Shown piece by piece: positions 12,257 to 21,999 of a stretch of 64,000 nt of DNA (the stretch's first letter is position 1; every line of letters begins with the position of its first letter). This stretch comes from Ophioderma brevispina. Taxonomy: Eukaryota > Echinodermata > Ophiuroidea > Amphilepidida > Ophiodermatidae. Where the stretch lies: assembly GCA_023653785.1 (NCBI GenBank), contig JAMKCH010002869.1, forward strand, positions 1 through 64,000. Direction: 5' to 3'. Below the pieces are notes generated by a model, which saw only the letters and a list, made by a program, of their open reading frames with translations, was not told the DNA's origin and made no database searches. The translations under genes and the position numbers were made by a program.

Positions 12257-13149
12257 CAGGGTGTACCAGAATGATTAGTACCCAAAAAAATCTAGAATAT
12301 ATTAATTTTTTTTATAATAAAATGGATGATATGGGGGTTTTTGCTGCAATCATCAACTTAGGCATACTTTAAAATTTCAAAAGTATTTTAGATCACAAAA
12401 ATCGGGCTATCCAAAGTGTAGAAACAGTCCAAAGTGTCAGAGGTGGTGATTTCGTCCTTACGACAAAGTGCTAAAATAGTGTATAGAACTTGTTAAAAGG
12501 AAACAAACAAATATTTTGTTCTCTCTTGCTTTTCAACTATTTTGTTCCCTCTTCTTAGCAACTGTAAAAGCTGTAAGTTTAACTCAATATTGACTATCCA
12601 TGCATACAAAGGTTTGGTCATGCTTTGTTACACATAAAACACATGCTTATCTTGGATTTTGGAGGGAGTTTTTGAATAGCTAATGATGTTGTACTGGTAG
12701 GCTATTGCAGGCAAATCCAATGATTACATTGGTAGAGAGTGAGGACCTAACAAAATGGCTCGCCACTTTACTGTGCAGCAGAGGTCTTTCATTGCAAAAA
12801 GCTACTGGGAGACCAAAAATTACTTAGAAGTTAAGAGACGATTTGCTGCGAGATTCCCTAGTATAGAGAGCGCCGAGTCCCTTCTAAATGTGCCATTGCC
12901 TACAACGTGAGAAAGTGGGATAATCCTTTTTTTTTCACTTTGCCAAAAGTACGAAATCACCATGTCTGCAAAATTGGTACGTATCATCGGTTTGCAAAGC
13001 CCGAATTTCAAGATCTAAAATTCTTCCGCAAGCTGAAATTATGCCAAATCTAATTTAAATACCAGATAACCCAATACCATTTGTTTTCATGGCCAAAAAA
13101 AATAATAATTTTGGATATTTTTGGGTACTAATCATTCTGGGACACCCTG
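12257..13149 (+). mobile_element. Tc1/mariner-type element, internally deleted
   Basis: The ends are inverted repeats of 27 bp matching at 26 positions (12257-12283 and 13123-13149), starting CAGGGTGTNCCAGAATGATT. A TA dinucleotide flanks each side (12255-12256 and 13150-13151), the target duplication expected for Tc1/mariner elements. At 893 bp it is shorter than an autonomous element of about 1.3 kb or more. It keeps only the transposase N-terminus. The right end is reused as the left edge of the following tandem duplication. Confidence 0.85.
12755..12910 (+). pseudogene. Transposase N-terminal fragment
   Basis: A 51-codon frame begins MARHFTVQQRSFIAKSYWET and continues with RRFAARFPS. This is the helix-turn-helix start typical of Tc1/mariner-like transposases, where a FT-x-x-Q-R-x-F-I-x-K-x-Y-W pattern precedes RF-x-x-x-FP. 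The frame ends early, and no DDE catalytic domain follows before the right inverted repeat. The element would be non-autonomous. Placement inside perfect inverted repeats supports the call. Confidence 0.65.
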
Positions 13150-13910
13150 TATGTAATGTGTAAAGGGTTTTGCTAATATCTAAAATTAAATTTGATTAAT
13201 TTTAATCACACTTTAAAGATGCTTGTTCCGATTTATGTCTATCGTGTTCTCTACATGATATGAGAGCCTGGCACTTGCACGTACGCCCTATCAAGTACCG
13301 TGGGAAACAAGCTTGCGGTTTTGACGGTAGAAGCAATAATGCATATTACAAAGTCCTATTCAATACTGTGCTAATATTGATGGTTAACCACTAAAACGTC
13401 GGTTTTTCGTTTATATTTTGAGAATGAAATGGATTTGAGGGCTGAAATTTCAGGACGACAATGAGAAAAATACAGCCTTTCATCCGATATCAAATTCGAT
13501 ACTACTTCTGGGTAAATCAGGGGGGTCCTAAAGACGATCGGAACAAGCACCTTTAAAATGAAAATTAACGTGCAAGAATGAAAATCCATGTATTTCAAAA
13601 ATATTCCGACAGCTATTTCTAAAAGTGGTTTAACTTTCTTACTAAGTTGTGAATATTACGACAATGGCTTTAAAAGATATAGATGTTGGCGATCCTATCA
13701 TGCGATTTTCTTTTTGTTAGGCCATTTTTCTTGGCATGAAACCAAGGTTCAAAAATAGACAAGATTCACCATAATTTGACGGTATTCATGCTTTCCCCTA
13801 AGCACCCTATACGCTTAAAGGTCCCAGGAAATGAGATGATAAACCTACTCCAAATCTTTTATGGGACATTCCATTCCATAAACAGGGCAAGAAAAAAGAA
13901 TACACTACCA

Positions 13911-14026
13911 GTGACATCATTAGTGAAACTATTGATTTTCAGTCAGTGTCATGAATGGATTGACACCAATCACCTGGAATTTTCTATTACTCCCTGAAAA
14001 ATCAATAGTTTCACTAATGATGTCAC
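13911..14026. repeat. Hairpin-forming inverted repeat
   Basis: The 32-bp arm starting GTGACATCATTAGTGAAACT (13911-13942) is repeated in reverse complement at 13994-14026 with one extra A, separated by 51 bases. The equivalent in unit 2 (about 15653-15770) is degraded. The size and compact arms fit a small fold-back or MITE-like element. Confidence 0.75.
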
Positions 14027-14459
14027 CACCAACCCAAATATTGAATGCTTTCTAGTCCCTCCTTGTAGACTTGATACAAACTACATTAATTGTATTTGCA
14101 TTTCCTAGGACCTTTTAAAGCACACGAAAAACAAAAAGTCGAGCGCGCCGTCGTGCATTACGTGCCATTACGCAGCACACGCTGTACACGCGCACATTAT
14201 AAGACCTATTCGTCACGCTTCAAAGAACTAGAAGGCTACTTTTACGTCACTAAAATGCTACTTTTACGTCACTTCCGGGTTCGCGGCCAGCGCGATAATC
14301 ACTTTCAAAGCTTGTCTGAAACCCATGATGTTATGCCCAATTTTTATCAAATCTACGGTTTCTCAAATACTGCTTCATGCAGATTTCACATTGATACCAA
14401 TACATACTGTGAATGAAACTGTTTTGGGGAGGTATTATAAGTATTTTTAAAGCATGTCC

Positions 14460-14770
14460 ATGGACCTTTAAAACCAACTCAAATAGAAAATCTTTTTAGT
14501 CCTTCTTGTAGGAATTCATGAGAGATGAGAGATAATAAAAGACCCATCACGTGACCCATGGTTTACGGGTGGAAGTGGTCAAAATACTTCAAAATACGTT
14601 ACATTTCAAATAACTTACTCCTTTCTGCAGATTATGCAACATGGTTCGCGTGAATGATGCATATGATTGCCTTGATGAAATCTTTACAACGGTTATGGAT
14701 CGAGAGGTCAATCTGGGGGTAATCTGGGGTCACTAAAGTCCAAGACTCATTTACTGTTGTGTAAAATTTT
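14460..14770. repeat. Dispersed repeat unit within tandem unit 1
   Basis: This carries the same ordered landmarks as 10140-10445, beginning near CTCAAATAGAAAATC and ending at CTCATTTACTGT. A second, truncated unit starts directly after it (AAACCTCTTTGTCC), suggesting a tandem period of about 310-330 bp. Confidence 0.6.
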
Positions 14771-14868
14771 AAGCAGGATAAAATAAGGGAAACCTCTTTG
14801 TCCATACGACAGGACTTGACGAGAGCTCAATAAAAAGTCAAGTATGACCCATCATTTGGACCTCATGA

Positions 14869-16598
14869 TACTAATCATTCTGGGACAACCTGTATGTAAT
14901 GTGTAAAGGGTTTTGCTAATACTAAAAAATTAAATGTGATTAATTTAATCACACTTTAAAGATGGTGTTCCGAGTTAGGTCTATTGTGTTCACTCTACTG
15001 ATATGAGAGCTGGCACTGAACGTACGACCTATCAAGTACCGTGGGAAACAAGCTTGCGGTTTGACGGTAGCAAGCACTAGCAGATTACAAAGTCCTAGTC
15101 AATTAGTGCTAATATTGATGGTTAACCACTAAAACGTCGTTGTTCGTTTATAGTTTGAGAATGAAAATGGATTTGAGGGCTGAAAAATTTCAGGCGAAAG
15201 GAGAAAAATACCGCCTTTCATCCGATATCACAATTCGATTACTACTTCTGGGTAAATCAGGGGGGTTCCGAAGACGATCGGAACAAGCACCTTTAATATT
15301 TGAAAATTAACGTGCAAGAATGAGAATCCTTATTTCAAAAATATTCCGACAGCTATTTCTAACAAGTGGTTTAACTTCTTACTAAGTTGTGAAATTACGA
15401 CAATGGCTTTAAAAGATATAGATGTTGGCGATCCTATCATGCGATTTTCTTTTTGTTAGGCCATTTTCTTGGCATGAAACCAAGGTTCAAAAATAGACAA
15501 GATTCACCATAAATTGGACGGTATTAAGGCTTTACCCTAAGCACTCCTATACGCTAAAAGGTCCCAGAAATGAGATGATTAAACCTACTCCAAATCTTTT
15601 ATGGGACCTGCCAGGTCCATAAACAGGGCAAGAAAAAAGAGAACACGACCAGTGACATCATAGTGAAACTATTGATTTTCAGTCAGGTGTCATGAATGGA
15701 TTGACACCAATCACCTGGAATGTTCTATTATCCCTGAAAAATCAATAGTTGCCATAATGTGTCACACCAACCCAACATATTGAATGCTTCTAGTCATCCC
15801 TTGTAGACTTGATACAAAAAACTACATTAATTGTATTTGCATTTCCTAGGACCTTTTTAAGCACACGAAAAACAAAAAAAGTCGAGCGCCGCCGTCGTGC
15901 ATTACGTGCAATTACGCAGCACATGTTGTACACGCGCACATTATAAGACCTATTCGTCACGCTTCAAAGAACTAGAAGGCTACTTTTACGTCACTAAAAT
16001 GCTACTTTTACGTCACTTCCGGGTTCGCGGCCAGCGCGATAATCACTTTCAAAGCTTGTCTGAAACCCATGATGTTATGCCCAATTTTTATCAAATCTAC
16101 GGTTTCTCAAATACTGCTTCATGCAGATTTCACATTGATACCAATACATACTGTGAATGAAAACTTGTTTTGGGGAGGTATTATAAGTATTTTTAAAGCA
16201 TGGTCCATGGACCTTTAAAACCAACTCAAATAGAAAATCTTTTTAGTCCTTCTTGTAGGAATTCATGAGAGATCAATAAAAGACCCTTATCACTTGACCC
16301 ATGGTTTAGGGGGAAGTGGTAAAATACTTCAATTACGTTACATTTCAAATAACTTACTCCTTCTGCAGATTATGCAACATGGTCGCGTGAATTATGCATA
16401 TGAATTGCCTTGAAACTCTTTACAAAGGTTATGGATCGAGAGGTCAATCTGGGTTCATCTGGGGTCACTAAAGTCAAACTCATTTACTGTGTGTAAAATT
16501 TTAAGCAAGGTAAAATAGAAAACCTCTTTGTCCCATACTGCAGGACTTGAGGAGAGCTCAATAAAAGTCAATTATGACCCTATCATTTGACTCATGGA
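14869..16598. repeat. Tandem duplication of 1.74 kb, unit 2
   Basis: This unit repeats 13126-14868 in order and orientation. The stretch at about 15933-16158 is base-for-base identical to 14190-14415, while most of the rest differs by scattered indels. The open frames at 14090-14416 and 15897-16160 are the same repeat sequence and show no protein signature. Confidence 0.85.
16215..16500. repeat. Dispersed repeat unit within tandem unit 2
   Basis: This is the counterpart of 14460-14770 in the second tandem unit, again followed by the start of another unit (about 16505-16600). Confidence 0.6.
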
Positions 16599-16693
16599 TT
16601 AGGGTCAAAGGGTCCAAAAAATACTCCAAATCCCCCTCCACCCCCCCCCTACCTGTTCAAAATCCCCACCTTAATTTGACAGAGGATGTAACA

Positions 16694-16735
16694 TGTTCAT
16701 GATTCATGAATCATGTTTCATGAATCATGATTCAT
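16694..16735. repeat. Palindromic ATGATTCATGAATCAT repeat
   Basis: The words CATGATTCATGAATCATG and TTCATGAATCATGATTCA overlap to form a nested palindrome of about 40 bases capable of a hairpin or cruciform. It matches no element I know. Confidence 0.6.
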
Positions 16736-16849
16736 TTCTTTGTAGGATACGTCCGCGTAACTTACCTCGTGCCCTTGCAAAGGGCACAGCGTTTCTAGTC
16801 CTAACTTTTTTGGGGACAAAAAAAATTCCCCTGTTCTACCCTGCGTGTC

Positions 16850-17890
16850 TATGGTAATTGACATTTTTTCTGACGTACAAATAGAGGTAGGGTATAGAAG
16901 GTCAATGTTTCAGATCACTTCGAACGCCGGTTCATTTGACTTTAATTACCCTGATCCTACTTTCGAAGAAAAAAATGAATAAAGTGCAAAACCAGAGTGC
17001 CCCATCAAAAAATCCAAAATGGCCGCCAAATTGTCAAAAATTGATTTTTGTCCATAACTCAATTATTTTTTGTTCAATTTGTTTTATTTTGGTGGCAATA
17101 GCCATGTTTTGGGGTATTAGGAAGCATACTATACACCTTTTATCTCACCATATCCTTAAAATTGAGCTCTGCGGGCGCATTCCCATAAAATGCGCATCCT
17201 ATTGAAAATGTGATTTTAACATTCAAAATGTTAAAGAGAGTATTATTATAAACACTTGCTGAAAATTTGACTTACATGGTGTTTGTGGTTTTAAAACTGT
17301 AGGCATTTTAATGTCATTGAAACCCACACATAAGAAAGTTCGTTGACCCTATATATTCCCAATATAATAAAGTTGAAAGTGATGTCACAGGAAAATGATA
17401 AGTGTTACACAGCTCTAATCTTCAGGAAATGATGAATCAACAAATCTAATAATGACCCACTAGTTAAAATTTAAACTGTTGATATTTTGTGCACTTTTGG
17501 GGAAAGCGCCCTCACAGTCCAATTTTACGCTAAAACTGCAATATTGAGAATACGAAAAGTCGTGGCGATCTGGAAGTTGCATAGAATGATTCCTTACAGG
17601 CCAAAACATGGGTACTGCCACAAATATTGCCACAAGGTGATTAAAACAAATAATTATCAAGTTATGGTCAAAAATGTGATTTTGGGCTAATATGGCGGCT
17701 ATTTTAGATTTTTCGTTGGGGCACCCTGGTTTTTGCACTTTTTTTTAATCTTTTCTTCGAAAATCGGATAAGCATCATTGAAGTTATCATTCAAGCCTGT
17801 GTTCGAAATGATTTGAAACTATGACCCAAATATAACCCTTTATAGCCCACCTCTAGTACGAACCATTATGACGTCATTCTGACGTGATGC
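16850..17890. repeat. Long diverged inverted repeat
   Basis: The left arm (about 16860-17190) carries CTTCGAACG, TTTCGAAGAAAA, GTGCAAAACCAGAGTGCCCC and AAAATGGCCGCC. The reverse complement of about 17460-17880 carries the same landmarks in the same order. The two arms translate similarly in opposite strands (for example, VAIAMFW against VAVPMFW), which comes from the repeat and is not evidence of a gene. It is probably an old fold-back element. Confidence 0.7.
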
Positions 17891-18479
17891 TAGCCATGTT
17901 GGTACTCATTTTGGTATCAATGGAAAGAGGAGGACCAGATAAATGGGAGCCATGAGCACAAAACCACGAAGTCGCATTTTGATGAGTTTCCAATGATAAC
18001 GGTGAATCGACCAACCAGGAAATTTTTAATCATAATTCAAATTTGGAAAATAAAATAAAATAATCGGGCTTTATGGTTTTGGAGATCTCTTGGTATTTAT
18101 CATTTGTGCCAATCTGCATGACCATACGATGTTTTGTTTTTGAGTTACCTTTGTTCCCGTTTCGCAAGTTTGCATAATTATTTCAGTGAAAGGAAAGGGC
18201 GCTTTTCATACCAATTATTTAAATATTTTGTTATTTTCAGTGGTATGCTGATTTATTATAATTAATATTGAAAGAAAATGCCTTTAGAGAGAAAGTGGAA
18301 GAGAAGTGCAAATCAGGTGTAAAGGAAGTTTGTGGAAAGAATGTTTAAAACAGTTGATATTGCTTTACATATCGTTTCGTTTTAAACAGTATAGTTTGCC
18401 TCATCTCCTATAATAGTGTAGGCTGTTATGTACGATTTAAAACTTGTGCATTTATTTTTTGCTAAGGATGTTTTTTTTT

Positions 18480-19180
18480 GGTGTCATTGGATAGAGTAGA
18501 CCTCCAGGTATCAGAAAAGTATTGGTCGCATTTTTTTCTGAAAAGCGTTTGGTCGCCATCTGGAATTTCAAAATGGCCGCCATTTCCAAAGGATTTTCCC
18601 CTATAACTATTGTTCTGAGCAATATTGGAAGTCATATTTGGTGGCCAAACCTATGTTTTCACTACCTGGGAGTTAAAAAATATGATAATTAACCTAGTCT
18701 TACAAAGCTGTGCTTTGCAACACCCTTACCCTTGGTGGGGGGGGGGCATCGTTGTCAAGCCGCTGTCTCTACCCAAGTCCCCCTTTGAGATTTTCTATAA
18801 TAAGGGACGTATGGTTTGGATGCTTTTTGGTGTCATTGGGTAGAGTAGACATCCAGGTATCAGAAAAGTATTGGTCGCATTTTTCTCGGAAAAGCGTTTG
18901 GCGCCATCTTGGATGTCAAAATGGCCGCCATTTCCAAAGGATTTTGCTCTATATCTTTGGTTCTGAGCAACATTGGAAGTCAAATTTGGTGGCCAAACCT
19001 ATGTCTATGTTTTCAATAACTGGGAGTTTAAAAATATGATAATTATCCTAGTCTGACCAATTTGTGCTTTGGAATACCCATCACCCATGGTGGGGGTGAG
19101 GGCAATCAATTTTACACTGCCCCTACCCCAGTCCCCCTTTGAGATGTTTTAAGGGTCGTATGATTTGGTGTTTGGTATTT
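18480..19180. repeat. Direct tandem repeat, 350-bp period
   Basis: Units start at GTGTCATTGG (18480 and 18830). They share AGAGTAGAC, CAGGTATCAGAAAAGTATTGG, AAAATGGCCGCCATTTCCAAA, TTCTGAGCAA and the CCCCCTTTGAGAT end. A third, diverged start follows near 19160. AAAATGGCCGCC also occurs in the inverted repeat at 16.9-17.7 kb, so these repeats may be related. Confidence 0.75.
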
Positions 19181-19189
19181 TACACATGT

Positions 19190-19955
19190 ATAGCTTTTGG
19201 TCTCCTCTTTCCAGAAATGTCAAATACTAACATTCCACTTGTGACGTCTCCATGATGTCATAAGCGTGCCTTACAAATGTAGCACATGGGAAACATTTTG
19301 ATCATAGCCAAAATGCTAGAAATATGATGATTTTTGCCACGTTTACATCTAAAATGTTTATGAAAACAAATGTTTTCCTAAACAATGAGTTAGAATTCTA
19401 TATCCTCATCATAAAAAACAATATTTTATGCCACCCGGGAAAAGAGATGGGTCCTTATTTTTACTTCAAGGATGTGAATGTCATACAATGTCCATTACAA
19501 ACACATATTGTCAAAAAGATGCCCTTACCATATTTTAAAATGTTGTGCTTCTTTCGCCCTCGATAGAGGTTGATATGCTCTTTTCCATAACATATTAAAA
19601 AAATTTCTTCATCTGGGTGGAGTGGACCCAGTCCAGTGCCCGAAGAGTACTTTGTTACTTGGTTCTTTTTTCAACACTTTCTAGGGCAACTTCCAATCCA
19701 TGTGCCTCGCCCCATGTGGGCTCAAAACTGGTGATAGCTTGGTATTCCATGGAGTTTTATAGGACATTCACATGCAGTATGTACAAGTGACTACTGGTTT
19801 CTTGATTCGTTTGTTAGCCAGGGTCAGAGTAAGGCTGTCCTTTGTCTTATTGCACGTCTAAACTTGCCGCAAAGTGGCTTATCCTACCGTCGTGGCTACC
19901 TATAACAGAAACCACTTTACAGTTGATTATGGGATAAACTGGCTGGATGGCTGCA
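19190..19955. other. Intergenic DNA, no gene recognised
   Basis: A few short open frames (such as 19324-19566) lack recognisable motifs. The block near 19190-19300 resembles 24560-24660 and 17870-17950 loosely, with a shared theme of CCTC and TCCA words and gacgtc sites, so it is probably repeat-derived. Confidence 0.4.
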
Positions 19956-19959
19956 TCGT

Positions 19960-20875
19960 CTAGTACTAGCTCCTGAACCTTTGGGGTCATGTTACGCCAT
20001 TCTCGCGGCGACCCTGTTAAAGTCACACATCAACCTGTTTTGTGGAACCAACTGATTCAACAACGAAGTCCAAACCTCGTGTTTTTAAAACACCACAGTA
20101 AACATCTTGAAGACCCACCCTCAGTTCTAGGCGGCTGAGCTGCTCACAGAGGAACTTTCCCTATGCTAAACGTAACATCATCTTACCACTCTCCAGGGAA
20201 ACGGAGTGAATATCATCCTCCTCCAAGAAACTCACTGCGAATCGAAGCTGAAGCTGCAAATCGAAGGTTTTGAACCTTATTTGCTTCATCCCGCCCAACA
20301 GCCATGGAATTGCTTCCTATGTGAAGCAAGGCATACAAGTGAAGATCAACCCTGCAATCTTCAATGAATTCGCCGATCAGTGGATTACATTTGAAGCAAT
20401 GGGAACCCACTTTCACCAACTATATAAGCCACCACCACCTGAGGCAGACTTCAACTCCCTCCAGCAGTTTCAGCGGAGCTCCTTCGTCTGCGTAGATTTC
20501 CAACTGTAGAAATACAGCATGGGGAAACTCCAAATTGAACAAGAAAATGGCAAAGCGGCTCTTGAATGGATTGAGCCCAATACCTCCAACTGCTGTTGAT
20601 AGTAAGGATCCACCTACTTTCTTTTCAAGCAGTCATGGGACATGGACTTTCCCCCCGACCTGTCAACAGTCCCCACCAGCGACATCCGATCCGCTGCTCC
20701 GAATGGTCCTCCCTAGATTTCCATATCAAATGTCCTTGCCCCTATCCTGGTCACATTGACACAAGGTCAGATCTCCAGCCCTCTCAGAAAATATGGAATT
20801 TCAGGAAAGCCACTGGTCCAAGTTTCAAACCCTCACCCCTACGAACTGTCATCCACGCTGTCCAGACCCGGTTGT
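19960..20875 (+). mobile_element. Jockey-like LINE, 5' part (fragment A)
   Basis: The fragment encodes the endonuclease (EEP) half of a Jockey-superfamily LINE, broken by indels. Recognisable landmarks are IILLQETHCES (about 20210-20248), HGIASYVKQGI (about 20301-20337), PPPEADFNSL (about 20430-20460) and an FVC.DF-type block near 20484-20505, equivalent to the GDFN motif. Homologous segments lie at 34990-37240 and 38395-39640. Coding similarity stops abruptly near 20875, at the word CCCGGTT, and resumes at 26566. The 5' untranslated start near 19960 resembles 35000-35170 (GGCGACCCTGTTAAAGTCAC). Confidence 0.75.
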
Positions 20876-20884
20876 GAAAAGCAC

Positions 20885-21135
20885 ATAATAGTCCGGCAGA
20901 TATTATAGTCCGGTGGGCTATTGTTCCTAGGGACCGGGGTCCTTCGGACCCCTTGCCTAGGAACAATAAGCCCTAACCCGGACTATGAGAGAAATGCTCC
21001 TCCGGACTATGACTTCTGGGTACGTTGTCAACTGGGCAACTGCACCTAGATGGTAGCCCCATACTGCAATCATGTTATTTTTATCCTATGTGTATGTGAA
21101 CCGGACTATAATTCCCAGCGGACTATAGTGCCATT
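20885..21135. repeat. AGTCCGG-rich subterminal hairpin region
   Basis: Five or more copies of AGTCCGG or CCGGACT occur in both orientations within 250 bp. The centre holds a strong dyad in which TATTGTTCCTAGGGACCGG (about 20920-20938) faces its near reverse complement ending CCTAGGAACAATA (about 20957-20969). It may be a MITE or the subterminal region of the larger insertion. Confidence 0.65.
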
Positions 21136-21270
21136 TACAGTACAAGTAACAGTGTCCCGCCGATAACTATAGCCCTATCTGTAGCCTATCTGTGTACGCT
21201 CTTCTAATCACGATGCCTATTCAAAAATAATAAATAGAACACGGACAAATAGAATAAAGCGAGCGGTGGT

Positions 21271-21378
21271 TGTCAACCCCTTCCGTGGTGTAACGGCAAA
21301 GGTTTCTATGACTTGTCAAAATCTAATGACTTTTGTTTTCAATCCAATGAACCAGTTTCGAATCCTTCTGCTGGGATT
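21271..21378 (+). other. tRNA-like sequence, probably pseudogene or SINE head
   Basis: CAACCCC and GGGATTG could form a seven-base acceptor stem with one mismatch. CCGT/ACGG forms a D stem around an A-box-like TGGTGTAACGG. TTTCGAATCC resembles a B box. The middle is about 35 bases too long for a tRNA and the T stem is weak, so this is not a functional tRNA call. Confidence 0.35.
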
Positions 21379-21585
21379 GTTAGTATATTTTTTTCTCTGT
21401 TATTTTTTTAGTTGCGTAATGTTATTTGGCACAAATGATGGCTTGGTATAAATACGATCGCAGATTTTTTTCCAATGTTATTTGTTAACCGTGCAACGAT
21501 GAAGAAATGAAAAATCTATCACAATATCACGGCCTATAAACTCAGGGAAGCATCGTCCCCCGTGGAATTACAACTCCTAGTTGTA

Positions 21586-21990
21586 TAGTTTTGTCCACAG
21601 GACAATAGTATCCGTTACCAAGGTCCAGGGGACCATGGTATTCCGTGTTAGTTGTCCCCACTGGACTTAATACCAGATTAACATGGTCCAGGGGACCATG
21701 ATACGGCCAGTGTTAGTTGCCACTGGACATTAATATCAGATACCATTGTCCAGGGGACCATGGTAAACCCAGTGGTGTAATGTCCCACTGGCACTTTACT
21801 GTCCATCAATCGTGGTCCCATGGACCATGATACCCAGTGTTAAGTTGTCCACTGGACATTATATCAGATACCATGGCCAAGGACCATGATACCTCAGTTT
21901 TTAGTTGTTCACTGGACATTAATATCCGTTACCATGGTCCAGGGTACCAGAATACACAGTTTTTTAAACGTCCCCTGACCTAATGTCCAA
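21586..21990. repeat. Minisatellite, about seven units of 60-64 bp, with dyads
   Basis: Units begin near 21593, 21653, 21717, 21781, 21845, 21905 and 21970. Each contains two palindromic words: GTCCACTGGAC and ACCATGGTCCAGGGGACCAT. Between them lies AATATCAGAT. Units differ by substitutions and small indels. Confidence 0.85.
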
Positions 21991-21999
21991 GGAAAACTT

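Larger units (their letters stand above)
13126..14868. repeat. Tandem duplication of 1.74 kb, unit 1
   Basis: The unit starts inside the right inverted repeat of the mariner-type element (TACTAATCATTCTGGGACA) and ends just before the same words recur at 14869. It contains a hairpin-forming repeat (13911-14026), a block with ACTTTTACGTCACT motifs and one dispersed-repeat unit. Differences from unit 2 are mostly single-base indels. Confidence 0.85.

Noticed and set aside
14090..14416. Paired frames at 14090-14416 and 15897-16160 with nearly the same translation
   Set aside because: Both are the same tandemly repeated non-coding sequence. Identity is at the DNA level, and no domain is recognisable.
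16936..17205. Protein similarity between 16936-17205 (+) and 17460-17738 (-)
   Set aside because: It results from the arms of the inverted repeat. The frames contain no domain and are not conserved as coding.
21271..21378. Functional tRNA gene
   Set aside because: The segment is about 35 bases too long between D and T arms and its T stem is weak, so only a tRNA-like call is made.
21586..21990. CRISPR-like regular repeats
   Set aside because: The whole 60-64 bp unit is repeated, with no unique spacers, no cas genes and a eukaryotic setting. It is a minisatellite.
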